Positions 1-12,900 are shown, counted from the first letter of the stretch. The stretch: 53,854 nucleotides of DNA from Azolla pinnata (GCA_037176905.1 JBBBWG010028345.1:1-53854); one strand, 5' to 3'. The notes: generated by a model from the sequence alone, not told the origin. Numbers and translations: made by a program.

Positions 1-17
1 GGGCTGCAGGCGGCCCA

Positions 18-43
18 GCGCCACGTGGCAGTCCACGTGGCGC
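18..43. promoter_or_regulatory. Paired G-boxes in a perfect inverted repeat
   Basis: Two CACGTG G-boxes (22-27 and 34-39) sit in 11-bp arms GCGCCACGTGG / CCACGTGGCGC that are exact reverse complements, separated by 4 bp. CACGTG is the classic binding site of plant bZIP and bHLH factors. The pair is 1.8 kb upstream of the MDN1 start codon, so it may belong to a gene left of the window. Function is inferred. Confidence 0.45.
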
Positions 44-488
44 GCCTTCCCGCCAGAACCCTTCCGGGAAATCCCCCGGGGCTTAGATTCCAGAAAAAGA
101 TTCCGTCCGGATTCCTGTGCCGATTCGCGGTTGCGCTCGTGAAGGCCTCCCGTCGGACGCTCTTCCCGAGGTCCGCTTCCGCGGGCTGCCTGCAGCAGAA
201 ACCTGAACCGAGCTGTCGTCCCTTGCTCGGTCGAATCGAGCCTTGCGATCAATTGACACAGGGGCGGGGAGCTGAAAGCATCGTAGTCACGGTGCATGGT
301 TGCTTCGTTAGCGATCTCCGATCGGAAAACGTTTGTGCGCTCTTCTTTTGCTGCGGCGCTGTGTGATCAGGCTCGACTAAGATGTTATTATGCCGATTCT
401 CGGCATTCGACCGTACGTCAGCGATCTCGATCAGCTCGAATGCCCTCCTCCGTCTCTTGTTTCGGCTTACATCCAACATGTTGTCTGG

Positions 489-514
489 CATCTTCTTCTT
501 CTTCTTCTTCTTCT
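489..514 (+). repeat. CTT trinucleotide microsatellite
   Basis: About eight consecutive TTC/CTT units. On the minus strand they make an artificial lysine run inside a spurious ORF. Confidence 0.85.
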
Positions 515-1096
515 TTGCGCGAGCTCTTCGTTCATCGAGCATTGTGGCATGATGGAGGAATGCTATCGAAGGCCTTGTCATGCCTGGTTTATAACATTTG
601 CATGGTGTGAGCTCGCTAACAGTGTAGCAGCAATTGTCTGCTTCATTACGATCGTTTTCTGGTCGCAAACTTGTTTGCATGGATGGGATGCAATCAACAA
701 TATGTCTCACTTTACGCGCGAAGTAGCACTATAAAACTCAACACGACCTTCGATCTTCAGAAGATACTTCCCTCCCATTTTGTGTGGCGGAACATGGCTA
801 ATCCATCACAAGAAAACTCCTCCAGAAATTTATCCACCACCATGGGAATGCCTCCTCTTTTCGTGATTTCGCTACAACATGCAAAAGTACTTATTGCTAG
901 CGTCGATGGGACAGGAGGGACGATGATGGATTCGTCCAATCGAGTTCTTTCTTTGCGCCCGAGCTTTTGCCTCGGAATGCGAGAAGAACTCTCGGCTCCC
1001 CCGCTGACCAAATTGATTCGTGCGAGAGGAAAACAACATGCACATGCATCCGACGATGCTCACGATGTGCCCGTCTTCTTAAGCGCACAGGAGACA

Positions 1097-1540
1097 AAAT
1101 GTGCAATAATAATGTTTGTTGTATTCCATTCATCGACGAGAGTATAATGTGAATTACAAATACAATCATCCATTGTTTGTCGATGAAAGAAAGTCTTCTG
1201 AGGAAATCATCCATACATCGTTCTTGAAAATGCAGGAAATTCAGGAGCACGGAGACGGAGAAGGCCAAGTTCTGCGATTTTCTTGAGCACAATAACGTTC
1301 ATGTATCCACTCATCTATAAGAGCGTATGTGCAATGATAATTTACAAATACAATTATCGAAGATTCGTTCTCGTCGAGAAAATATCGCGCCGATGAAGAG
1401 AGAGAGAGAGATCAGAGTTAAAAACTGGAAGCAAAAATCTGTTGGGAAAATAATCCTGTACACTCAGTCTTGAAGAATGCAGGAAATTCAAGAGGATGGA
1501 GATGGAGGTGGAGAAGGCCATTTCTGTAATTTACTCCCTT
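1097..1540. repeat. Diverged tandem duplication upstream of MDN1
   Basis: Three short blocks occur twice in the same order: GTGCAATAATAA at 1101 and a variant at 1329; ATTACAAATACAATCATC at 1153 and a variant at 1341; TGCAGGAAATTC at 1231 and 1478. The last block is followed by similar GGAGA-rich sequence and GGAGAAGGCCA. The offsets differ (228, 188 and 247 bp), so the copies have gained indels since duplication. Confidence 0.6.
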
Positions 1541-1562
1541 CATTAAGCAAGCGATGGCGCCT

Positions 1563-1570
1563 TAGGGTTT
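1563..1570. promoter_or_regulatory. Telo-box-like motif upstream of MDN1
   Basis: TAGGGTTT, the reverse complement of AAACCCTA, lies about 290 bp upstream of the MDN1 start codon beside the C/T-rich leader. Telo-boxes are typical of plant promoters of ribosomal-protein and ribosome-biogenesis genes, which fits midasin. The motif is short and could occur by chance. Confidence 0.4.
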
Positions 1571-1862
1571 AGCGAGGGTTTCCTCCTCCGCGCGTCTGTT
1601 TGCCTGCCTTACCCGCTCGTTCGCTCGCTCGCCTGCTCAGCTCTCGACGCCCGTCGCAGAATCCCAGCCTCATCTCCTCTCCTCAAAGTTTTCTCCTTTC
1701 AAGTATTGGTTTTTCCCCCTTTTCCCACCACCAGAAGCTCCGTCGAGTACGTGCCTTCTTCTTGTTTGTCGGTTTCCTGGCTTGTTGAGAGGCTTTCTTT
1801 GCTTTCTTCGTATCGATTCCACCGATTTCGTCCTCGGAGGCTGCCGCAGATTGATCATTTCA

Positions 1863-3906
1863 ATGGAGGAAAGTCGGAATTGCTCACCCTTGATGAGGCT
1901 CGTCTCTCGCTATCCCATTCTGAATGAAGACCAATCTATTATCGCATTACTGTCACAGGTAAATCTTATCTTACCCCGTCGTTGTTGTGATGATGATGAT
2001 GATGATGATATGCCTGAAGAAGTGAATAGCTCCAACCGCAAAATTGAATGGGGCATCTTTCGTTTTCTCATCTGATCATGCAAAATTTATTGATCAATCA
2101 GGGAAGGGACATGAGAGATGAAGACATCGTAAACGTATGTAGCAATATGCTGCTGAGACCTGACATTACAGTAGCTGTAGCTGGATGTTTTCGGCACATT
2201 TTACCTCAAATCGTGAGAAATGTTGTGGATGCTATGCGTAAAAGATACAACTGTAGGATGAATGAATCCATCCAAGACATTTCTTGTGAAGATCCATTGG
2301 CCACGGATTCGTGGAATCTTTATGTCCATGAATACGTTGTAGTGGCTTTCAGTCGCATTCTGGAATTGGCACCGCACTTACTGAGGTCAGTCTTAGAACC
2401 GTTACATGTTGTACCCTTAATTCAATGGTCAATAAGTGAAGTAAGCGAACCTCATGTAACGTGGGTTGCTAGAAAAATGCAAGCATTTACATGTGGTTGC
2501 TTTGTTTTTTCTGTGCATGTGTATAGACCTATTTATATGTTATAGGATTTTGCATGGTTCAATTTTTTGGTAAGTGTATGGTTCAAAATTTTGGAGTTTT
2601 GCTAAGTGAAATATACAGGGTTGCTTAAACTAAGAGACCTTCTCCGTTCTGTGGTAACTGAATCTACAAAACTAGAGAACATCCATACTACTTCGAGAAG
2701 AAAACCAAATAAGACGCTGCACATATTCGTGAATTCCTCCAACAGCTCGTCATCTTAACAGACAACGTAGATTGCATTAATAGAAGGGCATAATGTTGCC
2801 AATCAATAGGATTGGTGTGGGCTGTGACATGTTCGTTCTATTACTGCATTATGCATGTTGGGTCAGTATGCTAAAGCTTCGTGTTTGACCAACTTAGATG
2901 GTTATTAAGTTTAGGAGTAATGGTTTCAACAACCAGACAGGTACACAGGGCACAGATTGAGTTTTGTCAATATTGCCAGACTAGCCACTTTGTGTCCAGT
3001 AGTCAAAATTCAGGGAGTCTTCTATACGAAGACATTTTTTTTGTATATACTTGGATTGAACAAGCTTTCGTAAATAGTCTTGCTTTACATACAATTAAGA
3101 TACAAAAGCAATTGTCAGATAATAATTATGACGGCTAGTTTTTTACAGTTCAATTCTCCAATACTTTTTGTTTGCACCTCCTCCGTTTGAGCGTCTTTTC
3201 TGCAGCGACTCTTCAAAGTTTAAGGTGAAATGGAACTTCCGCTTGATTCTTCTATTGTCAATGCTCACCTATTATCTGGCCATCAAGATGTAATGATCTG
3301 CATTGCTCATTAAACTACAGTCAAAACTACACCTACTGGATGTCGTGAGAGCCTCATATCGATTCGCCCAATTGGAAACTGCTTCTTTTGAGCGTCTCTG
3401 GGATTGGAGCCCTTTTCTTGACTTGCTGACTTACAAAGAGCATCCAGATTATGAGCTTAGCCAAGATAGCATCGATGTAAGATGGTGTGCAGTCCAAGTT
3501 ATTTCATTGATACTAAAATTGAGTGATGAAGCCACTCGTGGAGTCAGCTTGAATGTATCACGCGTAACAGAAGAGACGACATTTACTTGCTTGTTAAGGT
3601 TAAGTCTCTGGTTTCCTAAGAATAAATTTGTGCTCTTTATAATGTCTATATCCCACTTTTTAGTAAATATCACGGTAGCTGTTTGTTTCTGTTGCATTCT
3701 TATCCAAACGAATCTGTTACATCTTCTGTATTATTTAATGATTGTGTAAAAATTACATTTCTAGGTGGGAAGAATTCTGTCAAGAAATTGTTGTGGAAAA
3801 GTCTGGCTGGTTTCTGGAACCATCAATACCTTCTGGTGATGAAGTATTGAAAAGTGTACAGGAAGATGAAGAATTAGTGAAATGGAGATTTGAGATGCGA
3901 AATCAG
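1863..3906 (+). other. MDN1: MDN1 exons 1-4: N-terminal region
   Basis: Exons 1863-1958, 2102-2440, 3321-3598 and 3765-3906. The segments LWDWSPFLDLL and RWEEFCQEIVVEK match the conserved midasin N-terminus just before AAA1. Exon 2 is best ended at the GAA|GTAAGC donor (2440) rather than the earlier CTGAG|GTCAGT (2385). The longer form adds LLRSVLEPLHVVPLIQ, which resembles plant midasins, and joins exon 3 in phase 0. The 880-bp intron 2 holds no further exon I can justify. An open stretch near 3206-3290 does not join in phase. Confidence 0.85.
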
Positions 3907-6900
3907 GTTTCTCATGTAGAAATCTGTGGGGTAGAACTACCTGTCAAGAAGAAAACGATTAATAAAGGCAGGCAAGTAGTCAATATGACATTTTCTGACT
4001 AAACGCTTTTGATACTAGTTGTTAGTTTTATGCATCAGGGAGAGTTCTCTAACATTACAGAATTATGCAGTTTGCTACCTTCTTTCAGAAAGTCATTCAT
4101 CATCAGTGCAAACTTGAAGGAGAGTTTGAAAGCTTTGGCTTTAGCTATTAGCTGTCAAGAGCCCGTGCTACTTGAAGGTCCTCCAGGTTGTGGAAAAACG
4201 TCTATAATTGAGGAGTTTGGGCGACTCACCGGAAATTCTGGTAAATGAAAAAGAGATTGACTACTTATTGTATGCATGTTCTGCAGGAAAAAAGATTAAT
4301 GTTTATATTATTTGTGACTTTCTACTAGTTCCAATAATCATTGATTTACTGCACATTATCTATCCTAACTTGTTGATTAAACATGTACAGATGCTGTACA
4401 TATTCACTTAGATGAACAAGTGGACTGCAAAACTTTGCTGGGCACATATGTTTGTACAGATGTTCCAGGAGAGTTCAAATGGCAACCTGGTGCTGTCACA
4501 CAGGTATAAGAGTGGATGGAAACAATATAATGTTTTAAAACATTAAAGGCCTGAATCCATTCATTTAATTCCCTGATGGCAACATCGAAACCTGTAGGCT
4601 GTGCTGCAAGGTCTTTGGGTGGTGTTTGAGGATGTTGACAGAGCTCCATTTGAGGTTCTATCTGCTCTTGCGCCATTACTTGAAGGCCGGAAGTTGTATA
4701 TACCTGGTTTTGCAGAGGTACCCTCACACTTTTTAGTCATTCTAAAGGAAATGTTTAAATAAGTATTGTGTATATACGGTTTGACAGTATTTTATGTCCA
4801 AATATCAGATTGTTGAGGCAGCTGATGGCTTCCAAATTTTTGCAACTATATCAAGATCAAATTCTAACAATGCAAGTCATCTACGAGGTTGCTTGTGTCT
4901 GAAACCATTCTGATTAGTATGTTTTTAGTGTATTCTATAATGGTATTCAGTCATTGATGAAGCTGAACACATTCTGGTTAGTATTTTTGCTCTACATTGT
5001 GTAACCTTACTAACTTTTTCTGGCTTATTTGTTACACAGCAAATAATATCCTAAGTAAGTTGTGGAGGAGAATCGCAGTTCCTGCACCTAATGATGAAGA
5101 GCTGTCTGCGATAATTTCATCCCTGTTTCCGTCATTAAAACCACTTCTCCCAAAGTTGATAGGTATGTTTGTGCTCGGCTTTCATCAGTCAGTGCACTCT
5201 AATTCTTTCTTGTTCCACTTTTGTCTGCACTAAGCGACAAAAGTGGAACAAGATTTAAGTAGGTTTGTGCCAATTAAGTAGGTTTTACAAGATTTAACAT
5301 GTGACTAGGTCCATGATATTCTTAGAATCCTTTATATTAGTCTTTCTGTCAAATCAGGAACTTTGAAGATGATAGATAGCGTTTCATCACAATTACTCTC
5401 TCCAATTGAACTATCCTCTGCCAAACAGATAGTGTTTGGACGGCAATTTTCAACCAGGTTAGTCTTCAATATCATTTTAAGAAGTTGGTCGCCCTGGTCG
5501 AATCTTTGTAATTGATAGTCAAATGCAGCAGGCAGATAATTGGTGTAACTCGGAACATGACTAAGAAGAATCCACTTTCCCAAAAATCCCACTGAGTTTT
5601 TCTATTCTGAATTTGTCTATTAGAACTTTGAGTTTGGCAGTCTTGTATTTGTCTACTGCCTCGGTTAAACAAAAAAAGTGGCAGTTGTGGAGATTGACTA
5701 TGCGAACTTCTATTATAATGTGTAAACAGAGATCTGCTAAAATGGTGTAAAAGGCTCAAGGCTTTTACAGATTTTGGAGCTGATAACCAAATTGCAATGT
5801 ATGAGGCTATCTGCAGAGAGGTCAGTGAACTGCTTCGTGGTTGCAGATGAAAGACAATGAAATATTATTATATGTTCATTATTATGGATTTGGCAGGCCG
5901 TGGATTGTTTAGCTGGATGTGTTCAAAACTACAAAAATCGCCGTTTCATAATTGAAAATATTGCAAAAATGTGGGGTGTCACTGAAGAGCAAGTAAATTA
6001 TTTTGAGTCACTGAACAAACCAATCTTACAGGTCATTCGAATGCTTCATATACTTGTACCTGCTTCGTGAAAATCGTAGTATCCGTATTTCCTATACTTT
6101 TTACGGTTTATACAGCCACTGAACTGGATTTCAAATGCATTTGTTTGAACGTTTTAAATTTGTGTCGCAGGTATCTCCACATGAAGTTAAGATTGGTAGG
6201 GCATGCTTAGCTGTAAATCCACACAAGGTAAGCCATATGGTACTTCCATTTTTCTCATTTGGAACCTTCACAATAATGAATGCAGTTCCAGAAGTAGGAA
6301 TAATGTAATATAATGATACAGGAATTTTGCAATAGTTTTAAACAATAGATACTGTAACTGTATATGAGTAACACATTGAGGGGGTTGAAGGCAATATGAT
6401 AGGTATGGGAGAGGCAAGAGAGGAATAATATAGAGGAATAACCCGTTGGTGGGTATGTTTGAATAAGAAAAGAAACTATGGCAGGGCTTGCTTAGCTGTA
6501 AGTTCACACAAGGTATGGCAAATATTGCTTACCTTTTTATCGTTCAAAATTTTTATTGTACTCAAAACTTTGCTAAAATTTGGACTTAGGATTTAGGGGT
6601 ACGGAAATACTGTAATAATTTTAAACAGAATGTATTAAAACTCTACATGAATCACACCGTTATGGGGATGCCAACAATAAGGTAGGTCTAGGAGAAGCAG
6701 CAGTGGAATATTATAGAGGCACACTGGTATGGCTATTGTCGAGAGGAATATTATAGAGAAACATTGGTATGGCTATTGTTGAGAGGAATGTTATAGAGGC
6801 ACACTGGTATTGCTATGGCTGAAGAGGGATAAGATATAGCTGCTGTGAGTATGGTTGAAAAGAATAGAAATTATTACTAAGATAATTGTTAATAACTCCA

Positions 6901-9900
6901 TATTAGAGCTTTAAGGACTTCACCAAGGTGGAAATTTATCACAACTGCAACAATTAAGCTCTGTTGACGCATTCATCATTACCTAATGTCAACTTATTGT
7001 GCAGAAAGATCAAGGTTCACATCGATTATTTGCAAGCACTGGTCATGCTATGCGAAACCTGGAGCGCATTGCCGTATGTGTTCAGCAGAAGGAACCGGTG
7101 CTATTGGTGGGTGAGACTGGCACAGGCAAGACAACCCTTGTGCAACATTTGGCTGAACAAATTTCAATGCCTTTGACTGTGATGGTGTGTATCTCTCTTT
7201 TACTGATATGATCATTGAAGATTTGACTGAGGCTTTTCCAGCCATTGGATTCTATGAAGAACCTAAGAATAATATTTGGGTCACAGAATCTGAGCCAGCA
7301 GAGTGACACAGCAGATTTCATAGGGGGGTTCAAGCCAGTGGAAGCTCAGCATATGTGTATGTGTTTATTGGAGAAGTTTCAGAACCTCTTTCTCCGTACT
7401 TTTCCATCACAGGTTTGTAGGTAACCTGTATTTGAATTTGTACTTGTGCCAACAGAAACCAGTTTCTGATCTATACCTTTTCATACACAGAACAACTCAG
7501 AATTTGTTGCTAGAGTTCATCAATTTGCTATAAAAAAAAAGTTTAAGCAGTTGCTGACTGCTTTTGGGTCAGCGGTAACAAAAGTTGAGAGTTTATTAGG
7601 GCTAGCAGGGTCTATGTGTGCTGTCTCTGACACTCTATTGCAACCAAAGTCTAAGAGAAAGCGTCCCTTAAATAAAGAGCTTATTGAGGAGTGGCATCAA
7701 TTTTCTGCTGAGCTGGAAAAATGCAAACGTCAGGTAGCAGCGGCAGAAAGTATGTTTGCATTCTCCTTTATTGAAGGAGCTTTTGTGAAGGCATTAAGGT
7801 ATGGACATTGGATCCTCCTAGATGAGATAAACTTGGCACCTATTGAGACATTGGAAAGGCTTACAGGAGTTTTGGAAGGGGATCATGGATCGCTGAGTCT
7901 GACAGAGCGTGGGGATATAGAGATCATCCCGCGCCATCCTGATTTTCGAGTATTTGCATGCATGAATCCTGCCACAGATGTCGGGAAGCATGACCTCCCT
8001 CTTTCATTAAAAACTCGTTTTACTGAATTCTATATTAATGAATTAACCACCACTGAAGATTTGGAGACATTTGTGTTCCAATATCTTGGAGCTTTTATGC
8101 CTTCTCCCCCAGTTTCAGCTATTGTGACTTTCTATCAGCAAGCTCAGCAAGAGGCAGAGACAAGGCTGTTTGATAGCGCAAACCAAAAGCCTAGATACAG
8201 TTTGCGATCTCTTGCACGAGCATTAGAATATTCACAAGTTGCGATGCCTCTCTATGGGTTTGCTAGAGCATTATATGATGGCATCTGCATGACTTTTCTG
8301 ACTTTGCTTGATCCACCAAGCAGAACCATTATGGAAAATTTGATTTTGGTCCAACTAATGAGAAAAATTGGTGTGGACCCTAAAACCAAGAGTTTATTGG
8401 CCAAAACTCCATCTCAGCCAAGTCATAATCATGTACAGTTTGAGCATTTTTGGCTAGAAAAAGGCAATATTGAGGTATCAGAATCATGTTTAGAGTTCAC
8501 TCACAGATATGTTGTGACACAAACTAGAAGGGAGCACCTGCAAAATCTAGCTAAGGCAGTTTTCATTCGTAAATATCCTGTTTTGCTTCAAGGGCCCACA
8601 TCAAGTGGGAAGACAAGCTTAGTTGAATACCTTGCAACTGTAACATGTCATCGCTTTGTTAGAATTAACAATCATGAGCATACTGATTTGCAAGAATACC
8701 TTGGGACCTATGTTACTGATTCGTCTGGTAAATTGGTCTTTCAAGAAGGAATTCTAGTTGAGGCTGTGCGTAATGGCTACTGGATAGTTTTGGATGAGCT
8801 AAACCTTGCACCATCAGAAGTTCTTGAAGCTTTAAATCGTTTGTTAGATGATAATCGAGAACTATTTGTGCCAGAACTTCAGATGGTTGTAAAACCACAT
8901 CCTCACTTTATGCTCTTTGCTACTCAGAATCCTCCTGGTGCTTATGGTGGCCGTAAGGTGTTGTCTCGTGCATTTCGGAATCGTTTTCTTGAGCTACATG
9001 TGGATGATATACCTGAATTTGAGTTATGCAGTATTTTGGAGAAACGATGCGAAGTTCCGAAAAGCTATGCAGACAAGATGGTTGATGTTATGAGAGACTT
9101 GCAAAGAAACAGGCAAGCAAGCCAAGCATTTGCAGGGAAACATGGGTTCATGACTCCACGTGATTTGTTCAGATGGGCAGATCGGCACAGGAAAGATGGG
9201 ATATCCTATGAAGATCTAGCAAGAGTTGGATATATGCTACTTGCTGAAAGATTACGAGAATCTAATGAGAGGCAAATTGTACTTGAATCATTGGAAAAGA
9301 ATTTGAGGGTGAAGATCGACATCAGCCAGCTATATGCTGAAGTAAGTCAACAGAATAGAAAAGATACTGCACAATAAAACGGTGTTAACAATCTATTATA
9401 TTATTTTGGCAGTTATCATCAAAGTCACTCACTCCTGAAGTGGAACAGCAGCTGGAGGGTAAACAACGGTTTGGAAAGTATAAAACCATTCTTTCTTTTA
9501 TCATTGCATCAAATTATTGCTCCAGATGCTCAAAAATTTTACTTCAGATTATATGCCTAAAAGTACACCTGAACTTTCATGTATTAATTGCGCTGAATAT
9601 AAACTTACTCTTCTTGTTGTTTTCTATCGAAGGTAGCATTTGATATCTATAAACTTTTAAAATTCAAAAGTTATTCTCTTCTTACAGGATAGTGTGGACA
9701 AATTCTATGAAGCGCCTCTTTAGCCTTGTAGAGCATTGCTATAAGCACAAGGAACCGATGCTTTTAATAGGGGAAACTGGCTGCGGAAAGACTACAGTGT
9801 GCCAGTTATTAGCACTGCTTCATGAACAAAATTTGCATATTTTGAATTGTCATCAACATACAGAGACAGCAGACTTTCTTGGTGTATGTGCTGTCTTGTT

Positions 9901-12900
9901 TAGTAGTGTACTCTCTTGTTTCATACACCAGCACAATTAACGTTTGATGCTTTCAGGGGTTCCGGCCTGTTCGTGAAAGAGACAATATTGCCTTAAAATT
10001 TGAAGACACTGTCAATACACTCAACATTTCTCCTAATCTATTCAAGTGCTTTCAAGATAAAGTAAGTGCTTTCAAGATAAAGTAAGTGCTTTCATGGGTT
10101 TTATTATAAGACTTGTGGATTGGTACCTAAAAATGTGTATATGGTGTACATGTTGAGTGGTTGCTGAGCTGGGATTTGTTTGTGTTGCGTTATTTTTTTC
10201 AGCTCTCCAGTAGTATAGATGATGCAGAAACGACAGTAGCATCTATCGAGGAAGCTATCAGGAAATTGAAAATAGTAGTGCAGAAATCAAACGACACTAC
10301 AGACAGAAGATTGAGCTTATTGATGTCTTTCCAGAAGGAACTTCAAATACTGCACTCTCAATGGAAAGCACTATTTGTATGGCAAGATGGACCACTTGTA
10401 GAAGCCATGAGAAAGGGAGATCTTTTTCTGGTGGATGAAATATCGCTTGCAGATGATAGTGTTCTTGAAAGACTAAACAGTGTTCTTGAACCTAAGCGTG
10501 TATTGGTAAGTATTTACATTTGATTGATGCACCAGTATGTGCATTAATTGTGCCAGTGCCCATAACTACAATATAATATCGTACCACTTTCTGGATTTAT
10601 AGCATGGTTGCTGGAATTAGTGGTTTAAGGCGCATGTGCATTTCTGCTCGGTTGAAGACAACTATAGCTGCATAATTCCAGAATAGAAATTCATCAGTAT
10701 TTATATTTTTGCAGTATTTTAGTGAGAACAATGAAATGCGGTTCATTTATTGTTATCCCATGTGAATGGAGTACGCTATAGCCATGTTATTGTTACAGTC
10801 ATATATCCATGCTGACTACAACTCTAACATTCATGATATAAAACTCTTCCAAATGTTCAGGATAGTGGGTGGCTTAAGTCTTCTGGCAAGGAATTTTAAA
10901 ATAAAAAGAATAGAACTTTGCTTGCAGATACATGAAATGAAAAATGAGGGACTGCTTAGTAACCTTCTATGTTTGATTGTAATTTTGTTGTTTTGTCACA
11001 TGGGTTCACTGTACAAACAGGTTATGTGGTATTTCCTTATGCTCGAGTGCATTTTAGATGCTGGAGACTAAATTATGAGTAGGATGAACAACATTTCCTT
11101 TTGGCTATCCAAAAATAGTGAATTGAAATTTCACCGTAACTTATAGTTCTGTATATGAAACATAATCACTCATCTTTTTTTTTCAAGGTAATATAAAGAG
11201 CATTTTCTTTGTAGGTACTTGCAGAGAAGGGTGGAATGAATTTGGAGGAGCTAGTCGCCCATCCAAATTTTTTGTTGATGGCCACTATGAACCCTGGTGG
11301 TGATTTTGGCAAGAAGGAGCTTTCCCCGGCGTTGAGAAACAGATTTACAGAAATTTGGGTTCCAGCAATTGAAGAAGAAGAAGATATCAAAAGCATAATT
11401 AGTGCGCGGTAATTCTTGTAACCAAATCGATTGTTTCAACAAACTGGATAGTTTTTTTATCTTCGTCCTTGACAGAGAAATGTGAAAGGTTTATGCATAC
11501 TGTTTCATGAAGTTGCATAGGTCATCTGCTTTTCAAGAGATGCTGATGTAACATACTTTATTACTGATTTTGTGGCTAAGTTAGTTTCTAATGGGGGTTC
11601 CTGCATTCTGAGAATTTGGTATTTACTGTTAGTTTTTGTCACTGAATCACGTTTCTTATGCAGCTTCATACATTCTGAACTGCAAGCATTGGCAGGTCCT
11701 CTTTTCAACTTCTGGCAGGTATTTATCCAAATAAATAACTTGTTTGATATGTATTTTTAATCGTGTCACCTCTGAGATCATACTGACATCTTACTTTTTG
11801 CGAGCAGTGGTTTCATCAGCAGAACATTGGAAGGTCCCTTACTGTGAGGGACCTACTTTCTTGGATTAATTTTATAAACACGGTTGAATGTAATATTGGA
11901 ATGTATAAAGCATTAATTCATGGGGCATTCCTTGTGGTCCTTGATGGACTTGGATTAGGTATGTTTATTCATTCTCAGGGATTTTAAAGTGGTGGAAATA
12001 ACTTTCGCATATGTCACGATCTTAAAATATGTTCAGGTCTTTCAAATGAGTCCATAAAGAGGTTCAAGAAAAAATGCTTCAACTTCTTACTGCAACAGAT
12101 ACCAGTGGTAGTTCTATACAACTTACTCTCAACTTCTTATGATTGTAATCTACGGAGAATATCTGAAATTTCAATTCTCTGTTTACAGGACTCGCACATT
12201 ATTAAAGATGATTTTGAGGACAACACAATTTGTGCTAATCGTCTATGTTTATCTTCTACGAGTGTTGGCATTAGTCCCTTTTTTATTTCAAAAGGCAAGT
12301 GCTCAAAAGTTATCTTTTTTTTTAGTTGCTTCAAGATGCTGAGGTGAATTATTGATGGTTGGACGCAATGCTCTTTTGAATCTTTAATATTTAGAAAGTG
12401 GATGTTTGGAGTACTGCAGGATGCATGCCGGCCAAGGTTGTATCCTATGAAATAATGGCACCTACAACGAGCATTAATACCTTTCGGATACTACGTGCTA
12501 TGCAGCTATTAAAACCAGGTAATTCTTTTTAGAGAGTTATGAAATCTGATTTTTGAAACATGTCAGCTAGTTGTGTTTTGAAATATGTTTGTTTGTCTTT
12601 TAGTGCTGATTGAAGGCAGCCCGGGAGTTGGAAAAACTAGCTTGATTGCTGCGCTTGCAAATATATCATGCCATTCACTTGTGAGAATAAACTTATCTGA
12701 ACAGGTGACGGAGTGTGAAAACCAACTGTTAATAATTCCTTCTAATGCAGCTTAATGATTCCATTAGAGATTGCTGTCTTCAAATGCAGACAGATATGAT
12801 GGATCTCCTTGGATCAGATTTTCCAATTGAGGGGCAACATGCAGACTTTAGCTGGTCAGATGGTGTATTTTTACAGGTCTGTTACAAGTTACAAGTTTGT

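Larger units (their letters stand above)
1..1862. other. Region upstream of MDN1 (promoter and 5' UTR, no gene recognised)
   Basis: No reading frame here resembles a known protein. The short ORFs in both strands are explained by a CTT repeat and by base composition. The stretch from about 1560 to 1862 is rich in C and T and ends at the MDN1 start codon, as expected of a plant 5' UTR. The region also holds an inverted G-box pair, a CTT microsatellite, a diverged duplication and a telo-box, which are listed separately. The transcription start cannot be placed from sequence alone. Confidence 0.6.
4039..9341 (+). other. MDN1: MDN1 exons 5-16: AAA1, AAA2 and AAA3
   Basis: Exons 4039-4240, 4391-4503, 4598-4717, 4809-4887, 5040-5162, 5358-5457, 5730-5820, 5897-6031, 6171-6227, 7005-7184, 7287-7412 and 7491-9341. 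Walker A motifs: AAA1 GPPGCGKTS (4177-4203), AAA2 GETGTGKTT (7110-7136), AAA3 GPTSSGKTS (8592-8618). Walker B segments: AAA1 WVVFEDVDRAP, a diverged form; AAA2 WILLDEINLAP; AAA3 WIVLDELNLAP. The sensor segments FACMNPATDVGKHDLP and FATQNPPGAYGGRK and the arginine-finger stretches KTRFTEF and RNRFLEL are also visible. AAA1 therefore looks less able to hydrolyse ATP than AAA2 and AAA3, as in the family. Confidence 0.93.

Noticed and set aside
249..710. Minus-strand ORF of 153 codons
   Set aside because: It runs through the CTT repeat as poly-Lys, has no family motif, and lies in low-information upstream DNA.
3206..3290. Candidate extra MDN1 exon (SDSSKFKVKWNF...)
   Set aside because: It follows a good TTTTCTGCAG acceptor and is open, but no donor joins exon 3 in phase except after a 19-nt micro-exon. 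The direct join of exon 2 (ending 2440) to exon 3 fits plant midasins better.
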